Of a stretch of DNA of 64,000 nt, positions 45,372-57,698 are shown one piece after another. The notes under the pieces were generated by a model that did no database searches, had not been told where the DNA came from, and was given only the letters and a program-made list of their open reading frames with translations. Position 1 is the stretch's first letter. Every line of letters begins with the position of its first letter. A program made the position numbers and the translations under genes. This DNA comes from Pseudactinotalea terrae (GTDB lineage Bacteria; Actinomycetota; Actinomycetes; Actinomycetales; Beutenbergiaceae), in assembly GCF_009733845.1 (NCBI RefSeq), contig NZ_WNXZ01000009.1, forward strand, positions 61,853 through 125,852, written 5' to 3'.

Positions 45372-46577
45372 GTGGAAACGCCAGACATCATCATCGCCGC
45401 TGTCGCGGCCGTCGTGGTCCTCGCCGGCGGCGGGTTCGCGCTGTTCCGAGGCCGATCGCGTGGCGGTTCGGCGCCGACGCTCAAGGAGCCGCCGGTCCGT
45501 CCGGGCGGGGCGAGCGAGGCGGGGGAGCCCGACGACGGCGGGGTCACCACCCAGGAACGGCCCACCGAGGGTGAGGCACAGGACCAGGCCGGCTCCGCCG
45601 TCGTCGAGGAGACACCGGCGCAGCCGGTCCTCGAGAAGCCCGAGTCTGCGGCGGGGCGGCTCGTCCGGCTGCGCGAACGGCTCTCCCGGTCGGGTGCGCT
45701 CGGGCGCACGATTCTGGGGTTGCTCTCGCGCGACAAGCTGAGCACCGCCGACTGGGAGGAGATCGAGGAGTCGCTGCTGATGGCGGACCTCGGCACCGGA
45801 CCCACGGACGAGCTGCTCGAGGCGCTGCGCACCCGCACCCAGGTGGAGGGCACCTCCGAGCCGGGCGCCGCGCGTGAGCTTCTTCGCTCCGAGCTGCTCA
45901 AGCTCGTGGACCCGGACATGGACCGCCGCATCGCGGCCAGCCCGGTGCTGGGCGACGACGGCCAGCCGCACCCCGCCACGATCCTCATGGTCGGCGTCAA
46001 CGGCACCGGGAAGACCACGACGGTCGGCAAGCTCGCACGGTTGCTCGTGGCCGAGGACAAGGACGTCGTGCTCGGCGCCGCCGACACCTTTCGCGCCGCT
46101 GCCGCGGATCAGCTCGCCACCTGGGGCGAGCGCGTGGGTGTGCCCGTGGTCCGCTCCGACCGCGACGGCGCCGACCCGGCCGCCGTCGCCTTCGACGCGG
46201 TCAAGGCGGGGCGCGAGAACGGTGCCGACGTGGTGATCGTCGACACCGCCGGCCGGCTCCAGAACAAGGCCGGTCTCATGGACGAGCTGGGCAAGATCAA
46301 GCGCGTCATCGCCAAGCAGGCGCCCGTGCAGGAGGTGCTGCTGGTGCTCGACGCCACCACGGGTCAGAACGGCATGCGGCAGGCGCAGGTGTTCGCCGAG
46401 GTCGTCGACGTCACCGGGATCGTGCTGACCAAGCTCGACGGAACCGCCAAGGGCGGGATCGTCGTCGCCGTCCAGCGTGAGCTCGGGGTCCCGGTGAAGC
46501 TGGTCGGGCTGGGGGAGGGTCCCGACGACCTCGCGCCGTTCGACGCTGCCTCGTTCGTGGACGCCATCGTCTCGTGA
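45372..46577 (+). CDS. ftsY: Signal recognition particle receptor FtsY
   Basis: SRP receptor GTPase; docks Ffh-ribosome complexes at the membrane. 401 residues: an N-terminal transmembrane anchor (IIIAAVAAVVVLAGGGFALF), an acidic A-domain to about residue 90, N domain, then the G domain with P-loop VNGTGKTT (near 209-216), DTFRAAAADQL, DTAGRL, TKLDGTAKGG and GLGEGPDDL. An actinobacterial FtsY with its own membrane anchor. ffh is 3.7 kb downstream. Confidence 0.96.
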   Translation: METPDIIIAAVAAVVVLAGGGFALFRGRSRGGSAPTLKEPPVRPGGASEAGEPDDGGVTTQERPTEGEAQDQAGSAVVEETPAQPVLEKPESAAGRLVRLRERLSRSGALGRTILGLLSRDKLSTADWEEIEESLLMADLGTGPTDELLEALRTRTQVEGTSEPGAARELLRSELLKLVDPDMDRRIAASPVLGDDGQPHPATILMVGVNGTGKTTTVGKLARLLVAEDKDVVLGAADTFRAAAADQLATWGERVGVPVVRSDRDGADPAAVAFDAVKAGRENGADVVIVDTAGRLQNKAGLMDELGKIKRVIAKQAPVQEVLLVLDATTGQNGMRQAQVFAEVVDVTGIVLTKLDGTAKGGIVVAVQRELGVPVKLVGLGEGPDDLAPFDAASFVDAIVS

Positions 46578-46598
46578 TGTGGACAATCCGCTAAGTAC

Positions 46599-46645
46599 GA
46601 AACACACCGTTCACGCGGTGGCGGATTCCGTCACACGCCAGTAAC
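46599..46645 (+). promoter_or_regulatory. GlnR-like boxes upstream of amt
   Basis: GAAAC-n6-TTCAC (46599-46614) and GTCAC-n6-GTAAC (46630-46645). The second matches the actinobacterial GlnR half-site pair (GTNAC-n6-GNAAC) well. The position before amt-glnK-glnD is where GlnR normally acts under nitrogen limitation. Confidence 0.6.
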
Positions 46646-46731
46646 AGCGGCGGCGCCCGAGAGAAATCCGCCTGCTCGACGCTTTTCCTATCCCGGCCCC
46701 CTCCACCGCGTCGGGTTCGAAAGGCGGATTG

Positions 46732-50097
<3,366 letters not shown>

Positions 50098-50127
50098 GCT
50101 GCCGATTGAGCCGGTGCCCCCGCGCTG

Positions 50128-50191
50128 AGTGCGCACATCGACGGTCAGTGCGCACCGGGCACCGTGCGCACTCACCGCCGATGTGCGCACT
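50128..50191. terminator. Large imperfect palindrome between glnD and ffh
   Basis: About 29-bp arms: AGTGCGCACATCG...AGTGCGCACC on the left and its near-complement ending GATGTGCGCACT on the right, with a few mismatches and a short GGGCA-type loop. GTGCGCAC occurs four times. A strong hairpin, likely terminating glnD transcription; it could also be a binding site. There is no U-tract. Confidence 0.55.
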
Positions 50192-50222
50192 CGCGGTGCG
50201 GGGCCGATGCTGCCGCCCCAGT

Positions 50223-50228
50223 TATCCT
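50223..50228 (+). promoter_or_regulatory. -10 box for ffh
   Basis: TATCCT about 35 bp before the GTG at 50263, leaving a short leader with AAGGAC as ribosome-binding site. No clear -35. Confidence 0.4.
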
Positions 50229-50262
50229 GGCTGGCAGACCATCGACGACAAGGACCGCCTGC

Positions 50263-51849
50263 GTGTTCGCTTCACTCTCCGATCGCCTGACAGCGACGTT
50301 CAAGAACCTGCGCGGCAAGGGTCGCCTGTCCGAGGCTGACGTCGACAAGACGGTCTCGGAGATCCGCCGGGCCCTGCTCGACGCCGACGTCGCCGTCCCC
50401 GCCGTCCGCGCCTTCACCACCGCGGTGCGGGAGCGCGCGAGCTCGGCCGAGGTGTCCGAGGCACTGAACCCGTCGCAGCAGGTCCTCAAGATCGTCAACG
50501 AGCAGCTGATCGAGATCCTCGGCGGCGAGGCTCGCGAGCTGTTCTTCGCCAAGCGCCCGCCGACGGTCATCATGCTCGCCGGCCTGCAGGGTGCCGGTAA
50601 GACCACGCTCGCAGGCAAGCTCGGCAAGTGGCTGCGCGAGCAGGGGCACACCCCGCTGCTCGTCGCGTCCGACCTGCAGCGCCCGAACGCGGTCACCCAG
50701 CTCCAGGTGGTCGGCGGCCAGGCGGGCGTGCCCGTGTGGGCGCCCGAGCCCGGCAACGGCGTCGGCAACCCGGTGCAGGTGGCGCGCTCCGGCGTCGAGC
50801 ACGCGCGTGAGCAGTATTACGACGTGGTCGTGGTCGACACCGCCGGCCGTCTCGGTGTCGACGCCGAGATGATGCAGCAGGCGCGCGACATCCGCGACGC
50901 CACGCAGCCCGACGAGATCCTCTTCGTCGTCGACGCGATGATCGGTCAGGACGCGGTCACCACGGCCGAGGCGTTCCGCGACGGCGTCGGCTTCACCGGC
51001 GTGGTGCTGTCCAAGCTCGACGGCGATGCTCGCGGTGGTGCGGCCCTCTCGATCCGGACCGTGACCGGTCAGCCGGTGCTCTTCGCCTCCACCGGCGAGA
51101 AGCTCACCGACTTCGAGCGCTTCCACCCCGACCGGATGGCCTCGCGCATCCTCGACATGGGTGACCTCCTCACCCTGATCGAGCAGGCCGAGAAGGCGTT
51201 CGACGAGAAGCAGGCCGCCGAGATGGGCCGCAAGCTCTCCGGCGAGGACGACTTCACGCTGCAGGACTTCATGGACTACATGCGCCAGCTCAAGCAGCTG
51301 GGCTCCATGAAGAAGATGCTCGGGATGATCCCCGGCATGGGCCAGATGCGCGAGCAGCTGGAGAACTTCGACGAGCGCGAGGTCGACCGCGTCGAGGCGA
51401 TGATCAACTCGATGACCCCGGCCGAGCGCGCCAACCCGAAGATCATCAACGGCTCGCGCCGCTCCCGCATCGCCCGCGGCTCCGGGTCCACCGTCAGCGA
51501 CATCAACGGGCTGCTCGAGCGGTTCGACCAGGCGAAGACCATGATGCGGTCGATGGCTCGCGGCGGCGGCCGCGGCGTGCCGGGGATGGGTGGCATGCCT
51601 GGCATGGGCGGCCTGCCCGGCGGCGGCAAGAAGAGCAAGGGCCGCATGGCACCGCCGAAGCGCACCAAGAAGGGCAAGTCCGGCAACCCCGCCAAGCGGG
51701 CGCAGCAGGAGCGCGAGGCCGCCGAGCGCGCCGCGACGGCGAGCCAGGGCCAGCCGGGCTCGGCGTTCGGGCTGCAGCAGGATGCCGACCAGATCGACCC
51801 CAGCTCGCTGCAGCTTCCCGCCGGCTTCGACAAGATGTTCGGCCGCTGA
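50263..51849 (+). CDS. ffh: Signal recognition particle protein
   Basis: Binds signal sequences and 4.5S RNA. 528 residues: N domain, G domain with P-loop GLQGAGKTT (107-115), DLQRPNAVTQL, DTAGRLGVDAEMM, SKLDGDARGG; M domain with the Met-rich KKMLGMIPGMGQM and RNA-binding GSRRSRIARGSG. The C-terminus is extended by a Gly/Met- and Lys-rich tail (GMGGMPGMGGLPGGG; GRMAPPKRTKKGKSG). GTG start where MFASLSDRL begins; the upstream in-frame extension to 50164 is leader. Confidence 0.96.
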   Translation: MFASLSDRLTATFKNLRGKGRLSEADVDKTVSEIRRALLDADVAVPAVRAFTTAVRERASSAEVSEALNPSQQVLKIVNEQLIEILGGEARELFFAKRPPTVIMLAGLQGAGKTTLAGKLGKWLREQGHTPLLVASDLQRPNAVTQLQVVGGQAGVPVWAPEPGNGVGNPVQVARSGVEHAREQYYDVVVVDTAGRLGVDAEMMQQARDIRDATQPDEILFVVDAMIGQDAVTTAEAFRDGVGFTGVVLSKLDGDARGGAALSIRTVTGQPVLFASTGEKLTDFERFHPDRMASRILDMGDLLTLIEQAEKAFDEKQAAEMGRKLSGEDDFTLQDFMDYMRQLKQLGSMKKMLGMIPGMGQMREQLENFDEREVDRVEAMINSMTPAERANPKIINGSRRSRIARGSGSTVSDINGLLERFDQAKTMMRSMARGGGRGVPGMGGMPGMGGLPGGGKKSKGRMAPPKRTKKGKSGNPAKRAQQEREAAERAATASQGQPGSAFGLQQDADQIDPSSLQLPAGFDKMFGR

Positions 51850-51902
51850 GGCGCACACCACCTTCCAGCGGGTCCCGCCGTGTCGTCCCGCACGGCCACC
51901 TC

Positions 51903-51918
51903 GTGGCAGAATGGCCCG
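51903..51918 (+). promoter_or_regulatory. Shared ribosomal-protein promoter core (rpsP)
   Basis: GTGGCAGAATGGCCCG; the same 16-mer with two changes lies before rplS (54602-54617). CAGAAT is the probable -10 hexamer. A 125-nt leader follows. Confidence 0.5.
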
Positions 51919-52042
51919 CTGAACCCGCTCGTCCCGGCCCTCTCACCGGTGCCAGCGTGTCCACCGGGCCCTGCAGCCGCCGAGTCCCAACCGGCGCAGC
52001 GCGCGGGCCCAACCCATCTGAACCCCAGGAGTGAGCCAGAAC

Positions 52043-52537
52043 GTGGCTGTCAAGATTCGTCTCAAGCGCTTCGGCAAGACCCATGCGCCCTACTACCGTG
52101 TCGTCGTCGCCGACTCGCGCACCAAGCGCGATGGTCGAGTGATCGAGGAGATCGGCAAGTACCACCCCACCGAGGAGCCCTCGCTCATCGACATCGATGG
52201 CGAGCGTGCGAAGTACTGGCTCGGTGTCGGCGCCCAGCCGACCGAGCAGGTCCTCGCGCTCCTCAAGGTCACCGGTGACTGGCAGACCTTCAAGGGTCTG
52301 CCCGGCGCCGAGGGCACCCTCAAGACCGCTGCGCCCAAGACCGCTGCCGCTGACGCCGTGGCGGCCGCCGAGGCCGAGGCCGAGCTCAAGAAGGCCGCCG
52401 CCTCGGAGGCGAAGGCCGCTGCCGAGGCCGAGGCGAAGGCCGAGGCTGCTGCCGCGGCAGCGCCGGCTGAGGCCGAGGCCCCCGCCGAGGACACCGAGGC
52501 TGCAGCCGAGGCTCCCGCCGAGGACGAGAACGCCTGA
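52043..52537 (+). CDS. rpsP: 30S ribosomal protein S16
   Basis: 164 residues. The S16 core ([22 protein letters not shown]...) takes about 85 residues; the rest is a low-complexity Ala/Glu/Lys tail ([20 protein letters not shown]), common in actinobacterial S16 but long here. The GTG at 52043 gives the canonical N-terminus; the GTG at 52031 would add four residues and destroy the spacing to AGGAG (52027-52031). First gene of rpsP-KH-rimM-trmD. Confidence 0.96.
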   Translation: MAVKIRLKRFGKTHAPYYRVVVADSRTKRDGRVIEEIGKYHPTEEPSLIDIDGERAKYWLGVGAQPTEQVLALLKVTGDWQTFKGLPGAEGTLKTAAPKTAAADAVAAAEAEAELKKAAASEAKAAAEAEAKAEAAAAAAPAEAEAPAEDTEAAAEAPAEDENA

Positions 52538-52776
52538 TGCTGGCTGACGCGCTCGAGCACCTCGTGCGGGGCATCGTGGACAACCCCGACGACGTCGAGG
52601 TCAGCACCCGCACGCTCCGGCGTGGCGAGCTGCTGGAGGTCCGCGTGAACCCGTCCGACCTCGGGCGCGTCATCGGCCGCAACGGCCGTACCGCACGCGC
52701 GCTCCGCACCGTGATCGACGCGCTCTCGCGCTCCGGTCCGGTGCGGGTCGACGTCGTGGACACCGACCGCCGCTGA
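52537..52776 (+). CDS. KH-domain RNA-binding protein (KhpA/YlqC type)
   Basis: 79 residues, a single KH domain with the RNA-binding GxxG loop as GRNG (VIGRNGRTARALR). Usual partner between rpsP and rimM; implicated in rRNA/sRNA binding. Start coupled to rpsP stop (TGATG). Confidence 0.93.
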   Translation: MLADALEHLVRGIVDNPDDVEVSTRTLRRGELLEVRVNPSDLGRVIGRNGRTARALRTVIDALSRSGPVRVDVVDTDRR

Positions 52777-52780
52777 CGCG

Positions 52781-53308
52781 ATGACCGAACCCGCCCAGGT
52801 CCGGGTGGCCACGCTCGGCGCGGCCCATGGCCTGAAGGGCGATGTGCGGCTCCGGCTGCACACCGACAACCCTGCTGCCCGGCTCGTCCCGGGGGCCCGG
52901 TTCACGACCGACCCCTGGGAGGCCGGCCCGCTGGAGCTGGTCGCCGTCGTCGAGCACAGCGGCTCCACCTACGCCCGGTTCGCCGGGCACACCGACCGCA
53001 CCGCAGCGGAAGCCCTTCGCGGGATCGTGCTCCTCGCCGATCCGGAGGACGAAGAGGACGCCTGGTACCCAGAGCAGCTCGCGGGCCTGGAGGCTCGTCG
53101 ACCCGACGGCACGGTGATCGGCACCGTGACGGGCGTCCAGCACCTGCCTGCGCACGATGTGCTGCTCCTGAGAGAGCCCGACGGCGCACGCACCCTGATC
53201 CCGTTCGTCACCGCGATCGTCCCGACCGTGGACGTCCCGGGCGGGTTCGTCGTCGTCGACCCACCGGCCGGCCTGCTGGCGGCGGACGCCGACGCAGCCG
53301 AGGAGTGA
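52781..53308 (+). CDS. rimM: 16S rRNA processing protein RimM
   Basis: 175 residues. N-terminal RimM beta-barrel ([21 protein letters not shown]) and C-terminal PRC-barrel ([20 protein letters not shown]...VLLLREPDG...LIPFV). Assists 30S head assembly with S19. It sits 4 bp after the KH gene and 1 bp before trmD. Confidence 0.95.
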   Translation: MTEPAQVRVATLGAAHGLKGDVRLRLHTDNPAARLVPGARFTTDPWEAGPLELVAVVEHSGSTYARFAGHTDRTAAEALRGIVLLADPEDEEDAWYPEQLAGLEARRPDGTVIGTVTGVQHLPAHDVLLLREPDGARTLIPFVTAIVPTVDVPGGFVVVDPPAGLLAADADAAEE

Positions 53309-53309
53309 C

Positions 53310-54572
53310 GTGAGCGCGCGGATCGACGTCGTCTCGATCTTCCCGGACTACCTCGCGCCGCTCGAGCTCTCGCTGGTCGGCAAGGCACGGCAGCGCGGGA
53401 TCGTCGACATCGCCGTGCACGACCTGCGCGACTGGACCACGGATCGCCACCGCACGGTCGACGACACCCCGTTCGGGGGTGGCGCCGGTATGGTCATGCG
53501 CCCCGATGTCTGGGGTGACGCCCTCGACGAGGTGCTCCAGGCGGGTCCAGACGGCGGAGCCGCCCCGGGCGGTCGGGTGCTGCTGGTCCCCACCCCGGCC
53601 GGGCAACCGTTCACGCAGCGCACCGCCGAGGAGCTCGCCGGGGTGCTCGCCGACGGCGGCCAGGTCGCGATCGCCTGCGGCCGGTACGAAGGCATCGACT
53701 CCCGGATCACCGAGCACTACGCCGCCCGCCACGACGTGCAGGTGCGGGAGGTCTCGATCGGCGACTACGTGCTCAACGGTGGCGAGGTCGCCGCTCTCGT
53801 GGTGATCGAGGCGGTCGTCCGGCTGCTGCCTGGCGTTCTCGGCAACGCGGCCTCGGTGATCGAGGAGTCCCACGGCACCGACGGCCTGCTCGAGCACCCC
53901 AGCTACACCCAACCACCCACGTGGCGCGATCTCGAGGTGCCCGAGATCCTGCGCTCAGGCGACCATGGGCGGATCGCGCGCTGGCGCCGCGAGCGTGCGG
54001 TCGAGCGGACCGCCCAGGTGCGCCCCGACCTGCTCGCCACCCACCCCGTGACCGTGCGCGCTGCCCGCAGGGGCGATGCCGAGGTGCTCGCCGAGCTGGC
54101 AGCCGCGACCTTCCGCCTCGCGTGCCCACCGGACATGTCCGAGGAGGACATGGCCGCGTACGTGCAGGAGCACCTGACGCTCGAACGGTTCCGTGGCTAT
54201 CTCAAGGACGGGCGCAGGTGGCTGCTCGTCGCCGAGGTGGTGGGCGCCGTCGTCGGCTACACCATGAGCATCATGGGGGAGCCGACCGACCCCGAGATCG
54301 CGGCAGCGGTCCCCACCCGACCCACCGCCGAGCTCAGCAAGTTCTACGTGCGCGCCGCCCTGCACCGCAGCGGCGCGGCGTCGGCACTGATGGAAGCCAC
54401 GCTGGCGATGGCGCGTGAGCGCGGGCTGCCTGGCATCTGGCTCGGCGTCAACGGCCAGAACGAGCGTGCCAGACGGTTCTACGGCAAGCACGGCTTCGAG
54501 CGGGTCGGCGGGCGCACGTTCACGGTCGGCAGCCGGCGCGAGAGCGACGACGTGATGTACCGCACGCTCTGA
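53310..54572 (+). CDS. trmD: tRNA (guanine-N1)-methyltransferase fused to a GNAT acetyltransferase
   Basis: 420 residues, about 170 more than TrmD. Residues 1-245 are TrmD (SPOUT knot): [71 protein letters not shown]. From about 250 a complete GNAT domain follows in the same frame: [57 protein letters not shown] (acetyl-CoA loop), [36 protein letters not shown]. No stop or start lies between. The TrmD part makes m1G37; the acetylation target is unknown. Confidence 0.93.
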   Translation: MSARIDVVSIFPDYLAPLELSLVGKARQRGIVDIAVHDLRDWTTDRHRTVDDTPFGGGAGMVMRPDVWGDALDEVLQAGPDGGAAPGGRVLLVPTPAGQPFTQRTAEELAGVLADGGQVAIACGRYEGIDSRITEHYAARHDVQVREVSIGDYVLNGGEVAALVVIEAVVRLLPGVLGNAASVIEESHGTDGLLEHPSYTQPPTWRDLEVPEILRSGDHGRIARWRRERAVERTAQVRPDLLATHPVTVRAARRGDAEVLAELAAATFRLACPPDMSEEDMAAYVQEHLTLERFRGYLKDGRRWLLVAEVVGAVVGYTMSIMGEPTDPEIAAAVPTRPTAELSKFYVRAALHRSGAASALMEATLAMARERGLPGIWLGVNGQNERARRFYGKHGFERVGGRTFTVGSRRESDDVMYRTL

Positions 54573-54601
54573 GCGTCTCGATCACGAGCAGGTCCGGCCG
54601 T

Positions 54602-54617
54602 GTGGCAGACTTGCCCG
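54602..54617 (+). promoter_or_regulatory. Shared ribosomal-protein promoter core (rplS)
   Basis: GTGGCAGACTTGCCCG, near-identical to the rpsP element at 51903-51918; CAGACT (54606-54611) is the probable -10. Confidence 0.5.
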
Positions 54618-54753
54618 GTCATCCGAGCGCTTGCCAGCTCTGCCACAGGGGAGCGGCACGAACGCGCATCGGAGCAAACCTCAGACTCGGCGGCCGCTAG
54701 CTCGGCCGCCCGATATTCGCGGGTGACCTGTGGCAGTCGTGGGAAGGCACATC
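54618..54753 (+). ncRNA. Structured rplS leader (candidate L19 autoregulatory element)
   Basis: CTGCCACA (54640-54647) can pair with TGTGGCAG (54729-54736), enclosing a hairpin GGCGGCCG-CTAGCT-CGGCCGCC. The pairing ends 4 nt before the Shine-Dalgarno GGGAAGG (54741-54747). This resembles in placement known ribosomal-protein leaders, where the protein binds its own mRNA; binding by L19 is inferred. Confidence 0.45.
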
Positions 54754-55110
54754 ATGCAGAAGCTGGACGCTGTCGACGCCGCCTCGTTGCGGGAGGTCCC
54801 GGAGTTTCGCGCCGGAGACACCCTCAAGGTCGGCGTGAACATCATCGAAGGTAGCCGCAGCCGTATCCAGGTGTTCCAGGGCGTCGTGATCGGCCGTTCG
54901 GGCCACGGCGTGCGTGAGACCTTCACGATCCGCAAGGTGTCGTTCGGCGTGGGTGTCGAGCGGACCTTCCCGCTGCACTCGCCCACGGTCGACCACATCG
55001 AGGTCGTGACCCGTGGTGCCGTGCGGCGCGCCAAGCTGTACTACCTGCGTGGTCGCAGCGGCAAGGCCGCCAAGATCCGCGAGCGCCGCGAGACCACGCC
55101 CGCCAGCTGA
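54754..55110 (+). CDS. rplS: 50S ribosomal protein L19
   Basis: 118 residues; L19 at the 30S-50S interface. Typical [29 protein letters not shown] and [13 protein letters not shown] blocks. The ATG at 54754 gives the usual MQKLD-type start; GTG 54730 is rejected because it lies upstream of the ribosome-binding site. lepB begins 1 bp after its stop. Confidence 0.96.
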   Translation: MQKLDAVDAASLREVPEFRAGDTLKVGVNIIEGSRSRIQVFQGVVIGRSGHGVRETFTIRKVSFGVGVERTFPLHSPTVDHIEVVTRGAVRRAKLYYLRGRSGKAAKIRERRETTPAS

Positions 55111-55111
55111 G

Positions 55112-55900
55112 GTGAGCGATCGCGCGGTCGGTGAGGACGCCGAAGACGTCGAGCACGTCGACGTCGAGAGCTCCGACGACCGCGAGCCCACCGACGGTGA
55201 GCAGAGCTCCGAGGAACGCGACGACGGGCCGGCCAAGCGCCGGAACCCCGTCGTCGCGTTCCTGCGTGAGGTCGTCATCGTGCTGGTCTCGGCGCTGGCG
55301 ATCTCGCTCGTCCTCAAGACCTTCCTGATCCAGCCGTTCTTCATCCCGAGCGTCTCGATGGAGACGACCCTGGATGTCGGCGACAGGATCGTCGTCAACA
55401 AGCTCGCCCCCGGGCCCTTCGACATCGAGCGCGGTGACGTGGTCGTGTTCCTCGACCCGGGTGAGTGGCTCGCCGGTGAGCCGGTTCCTGAGCTCAGCCC
55501 GGTGGAGCGCGCGTTGACCTGGGTGGGGCTGCTGCCCGAGAACGCGGGGCAGCACCTCGTGAAGCGGGTCATCGGCGTGCCGGGCGACCACGTCGTCTGC
55601 TGCGACGACAGCGGCCGGTTGCTGGTCAACGGCGTGCCCATCGAGGAGCCGTACGTGATCGACGGCGCCGTCCCGAGCCAGAAGCCGTTCGACGTCGAGG
55701 TGCCCGAGGGGCACCTGTGGGTGATGGGCGACAACCGGCCGCAGTCGGCCGACTCGCGGTACCACCTCGACGGCCCGAGCGGCGGTTTCGTGCCAATCGA
55801 GAACGTCGTGGGTAGGGTGTTCGTGATCCTGTGGCCGTTCGAGCACATCACGTGGCTCCAGCGGCCCGACGACACCTTCCGCAACGTTCCGGACTCGTGA
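55112..55900 (+). CDS. lepB: Signal peptidase I
   Basis: Cleaves signal peptides of Sec/Tat-exported proteins. 262 residues: an acidic cytosolic N-terminus of about 45 residues, one transmembrane helix (VVIVLVSALAISLVL), catalytic Ser82 in PSVSMETTL, Lys151 in LVKRVIGVPGD, then GHLWVMGDNRPQSADSR. A Cys pair (VVCCDD) sits in the domain. GTG start directly after rplS. Confidence 0.95.
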   Translation: MSDRAVGEDAEDVEHVDVESSDDREPTDGEQSSEERDDGPAKRRNPVVAFLREVVIVLVSALAISLVLKTFLIQPFFIPSVSMETTLDVGDRIVVNKLAPGPFDIERGDVVVFLDPGEWLAGEPVPELSPVERALTWVGLLPENAGQHLVKRVIGVPGDHVVCCDDSGRLLVNGVPIEEPYVIDGAVPSQKPFDVEVPEGHLWVMGDNRPQSADSRYHLDGPSGGFVPIENVVGRVFVILWPFEHITWLQRPDDTFRNVPDS

Positions 55901-55903
55901 GCC

Positions 55904-56635
55904 TTGGTTAGTAAGCCCCCGTCCCGTCGGCTGGAGCGCGAGCTGCTCGCGAGCGGTCACCGGTTCGTCGCGGGCATGGACGAGGTCGGCCGCGGTGCGC
56001 TCGCGGGCCCGGTCAGCGTCGGGGTCGTGGTGGTCGACGAGACCACCGGGCGCACCCCCGCGCGGCTGCGGGACTCGAAGCTTCTCCGGCCGGCTGCCCG
56101 GGAGCGGCTCTGCGGGCCGATCAGGCGCTGGGCGGTGGCGAGCGCCGTCGGGCACTCCTCACCCGAGGAGATCGACCGCTACGGGATCATCGCCGCGCTC
56201 CGGATGGCGGGGACCCGCGCGCTCACGGCCGTGAGCGCGGCCGGAGTGCTACCGGACGTCGTCGTGCTCGACGGCAACCACGACTGGCTGACCCACCCGC
56301 CGCACCTGCCCCCGCTCCCGGTTCTCGCGCCCTCGTTGCCCGTGATCACGCGGATCAAGGGCGACCTCACCGTGACGGCGATCGCCGCGGCCAGCGTGCT
56401 GGCCAAGACCGAGCGCGACGCGATGATGATCGAGCTGGACCAGCAGCAGCCCGCGTACGGCTGGGCGGGCAACAAGGGCTACTCCGCTCCCGAGCACGCC
56501 GCCGCGTTGCGTGAGCTCGGGCCCTGCGAGCTGCACCGCAGGAGCTGGTCGCTGCCGCAGTCCGAGGACTACCTCACCGAGGCCTTCGAGCTCGATCTCG
56601 ACGGCGGAGCCGCGGTCGGGGCGGAAGGGGCATGA
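55904..56635 (+). CDS. rnhB: Ribonuclease HII
   Basis: Removes RNA from RNA-DNA hybrids and single ribonucleotides from DNA. 243 residues; acidic active site Asp26-Glu27 ([14 protein letters not shown]), Asp123 (VVLDGNHDW) and the following Asp in the KTERDAMM region; [13 protein letters not shown] and LHRRSW near the end. TTG start 3 bp after lepB; no better start exists before the first conserved block. Confidence 0.94.
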   Translation: MVSKPPSRRLERELLASGHRFVAGMDEVGRGALAGPVSVGVVVVDETTGRTPARLRDSKLLRPAARERLCGPIRRWAVASAVGHSSPEEIDRYGIIAALRMAGTRALTAVSAAGVLPDVVVLDGNHDWLTHPPHLPPLPVLAPSLPVITRIKGDLTVTAIAAASVLAKTERDAMMIELDQQQPAYGWAGNKGYSAPEHAAALRELGPCELHRRSWSLPQSEDYLTEAFELDLDGGAAVGAEGA

Positions 56636-56636
56636 T
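56631..56636 (+). promoter_or_regulatory. Possible -10 of a leaderless DUF2469 transcript
   Basis: CATGAT 6 nt before the GTG at 56643. Confidence 0.35.
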
Positions 56637-56642
56637 GGTCCT

Positions 56643-56948
56643 GTGAGTGCTGAGGACCTCGAGAACTACGAGACCGACGCCGAGCTCGCCCTCTATCGGG
56701 AGTATCGGGACGTCGTCGGGCTGTTCTCCTACGTGGTGGAGACCGAGCGACGCTTCTACCTGGCGAACCAGGTGGACCTGCAGGTGCGTTCGGCCGGTGG
56801 CGAGGTGTTCTTCGAGCTGACGCTGAACGATGCGTGGGTGTGGGACGTGTACCGGTCCGCCCGTTTCGTCAAGACCGTGCGCGTCGTGACGTTCAAGGAT
56901 GTCAACGTCGAGGAGCTCGCCAAGGCCGAGCTGGAGATGCCGCAGTAG
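56643..56948 (+). CDS. DUF2469 family protein
   Basis: 101 residues, acidic, characteristic of the actinobacterial family that follows rnhB (SAEDLENYETDAELALYREYR; FSYVVETERRFYLANQVDL). No function is established. Starts 7 bp after rnhB. A longer in-frame reading from 56511 overlaps rnhB and is rejected. Confidence 0.92.
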   Translation: MSAEDLENYETDAELALYREYRDVVGLFSYVVETERRFYLANQVDLQVRSAGGEVFFELTLNDAWVWDVYRSARFVKTVRVVTFKDVNVEELAKAELEMPQ

Positions 56949-56949
56949 C

Positions 56950-57456
56950 TCAGCGCAGCGGCAGGTGGGCGCCGTTGCGGCGTGCCACCTCCTGGATCGC
57001 CCACGCGATCGCGCCGGCCACGATGCCGATCACGGCGCCCGTGGCCAGGCTGCTGAGACCGGACGCACCACGCAGGAGGATCTCCTCGGTGGCGGGGGAC
57101 CAGGCGCCCGCGAGGCTGCCCGCGAGCCGAGGCGGTGACCCCGCCCAGGTCGTCGACCAGGCGAGGTTGTGCACGGTGCCCACCACCAGGCCGTAACCGA
57201 CCCCGGTGGCCACGAGCGTGCTGAACGCGCGGCGCGAGGCGAGCACGGCGACGACGACCCAGACGACCAGCGGGCCGAGCGAGAGCACGCTGTTCGCCGG
57301 GGAACCGGGAGCGACGGCGCTCAAGTCGTGCGCGATCACCCGCGGGAGCGCCAGTGCGACGAGCGCGACGACGGCAGCCAGAGGGACCCCGAGCTTGGAC
57401 GGGGCATGCGGCGGCGGGGCCACGTCCCGGTCCTGTGAGAGCGCTGTCGACGTCAT
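56950..57456 (-). CDS. Hypothetical membrane protein
   Basis: 168 residues with about four hydrophobic helices (LGVPLAAVVALVALALP; LSLGPLVVWVVVAVLA; FSTLVATGVGYGLVVGTV; LATGAVIGIVAGAIAWAI). No recognised domain. Convergent with DUF2469, 1 bp from its stop. It interrupts the usual DUF2469-yraN adjacency. Confidence 0.7.
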   Translation of the reverse strand: MTSTALSQDRDVAPPPHAPSKLGVPLAAVVALVALALPRVIAHDLSAVAPGSPANSVLSLGPLVVWVVVAVLASRRAFSTLVATGVGYGLVVGTVHNLAWSTTWAGSPPRLAGSLAGAWSPATEEILLRGASGLSSLATGAVIGIVAGAIAWAIQEVARRNGAHLPLR

Positions 57457-57576
57457 GCTTCGACGCTACGAGGGGGAGTCCTCGCCCGCCATGCGGGGGT
57501 CCGCCGAGATCGGCGGGGGACAACCCCCAAGCCGTCGGCATGCCGCGGCCGGCGGAGACCCGCACGTGCTGGCGCC

Positions 57577-57661
57577 GTTGCGGAAGCCCACCTGTGGTCG
57601 ATTCCGCCACGGGGAGTGACTGGTGCCGTTGCGCGGGCCGACGCGTGGTCGCTTTCGCAAC
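57577..57661. repeat. Two 34-bp palindromic units with a 17-bp spacer
   Basis: Units at 57577-57610 and 57628-57661, separated by exactly 17 bp, so the period is 51 bp. Both begin GTTGCG, contain GTGGTCG in the right half, and end CCAC or CAAC. They match the 35-bp units at 15130-15268 in ends, core and spacer length. The rest of the gene-free stretch 57457-57798 shows nothing recognisable except the start of the long direct repeat at 57699. Confidence 0.6.
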
Positions 57662-57698
57662 GCCGAGCGGCGCGGGACAAGCGTGCAGCGTGTCCCTA

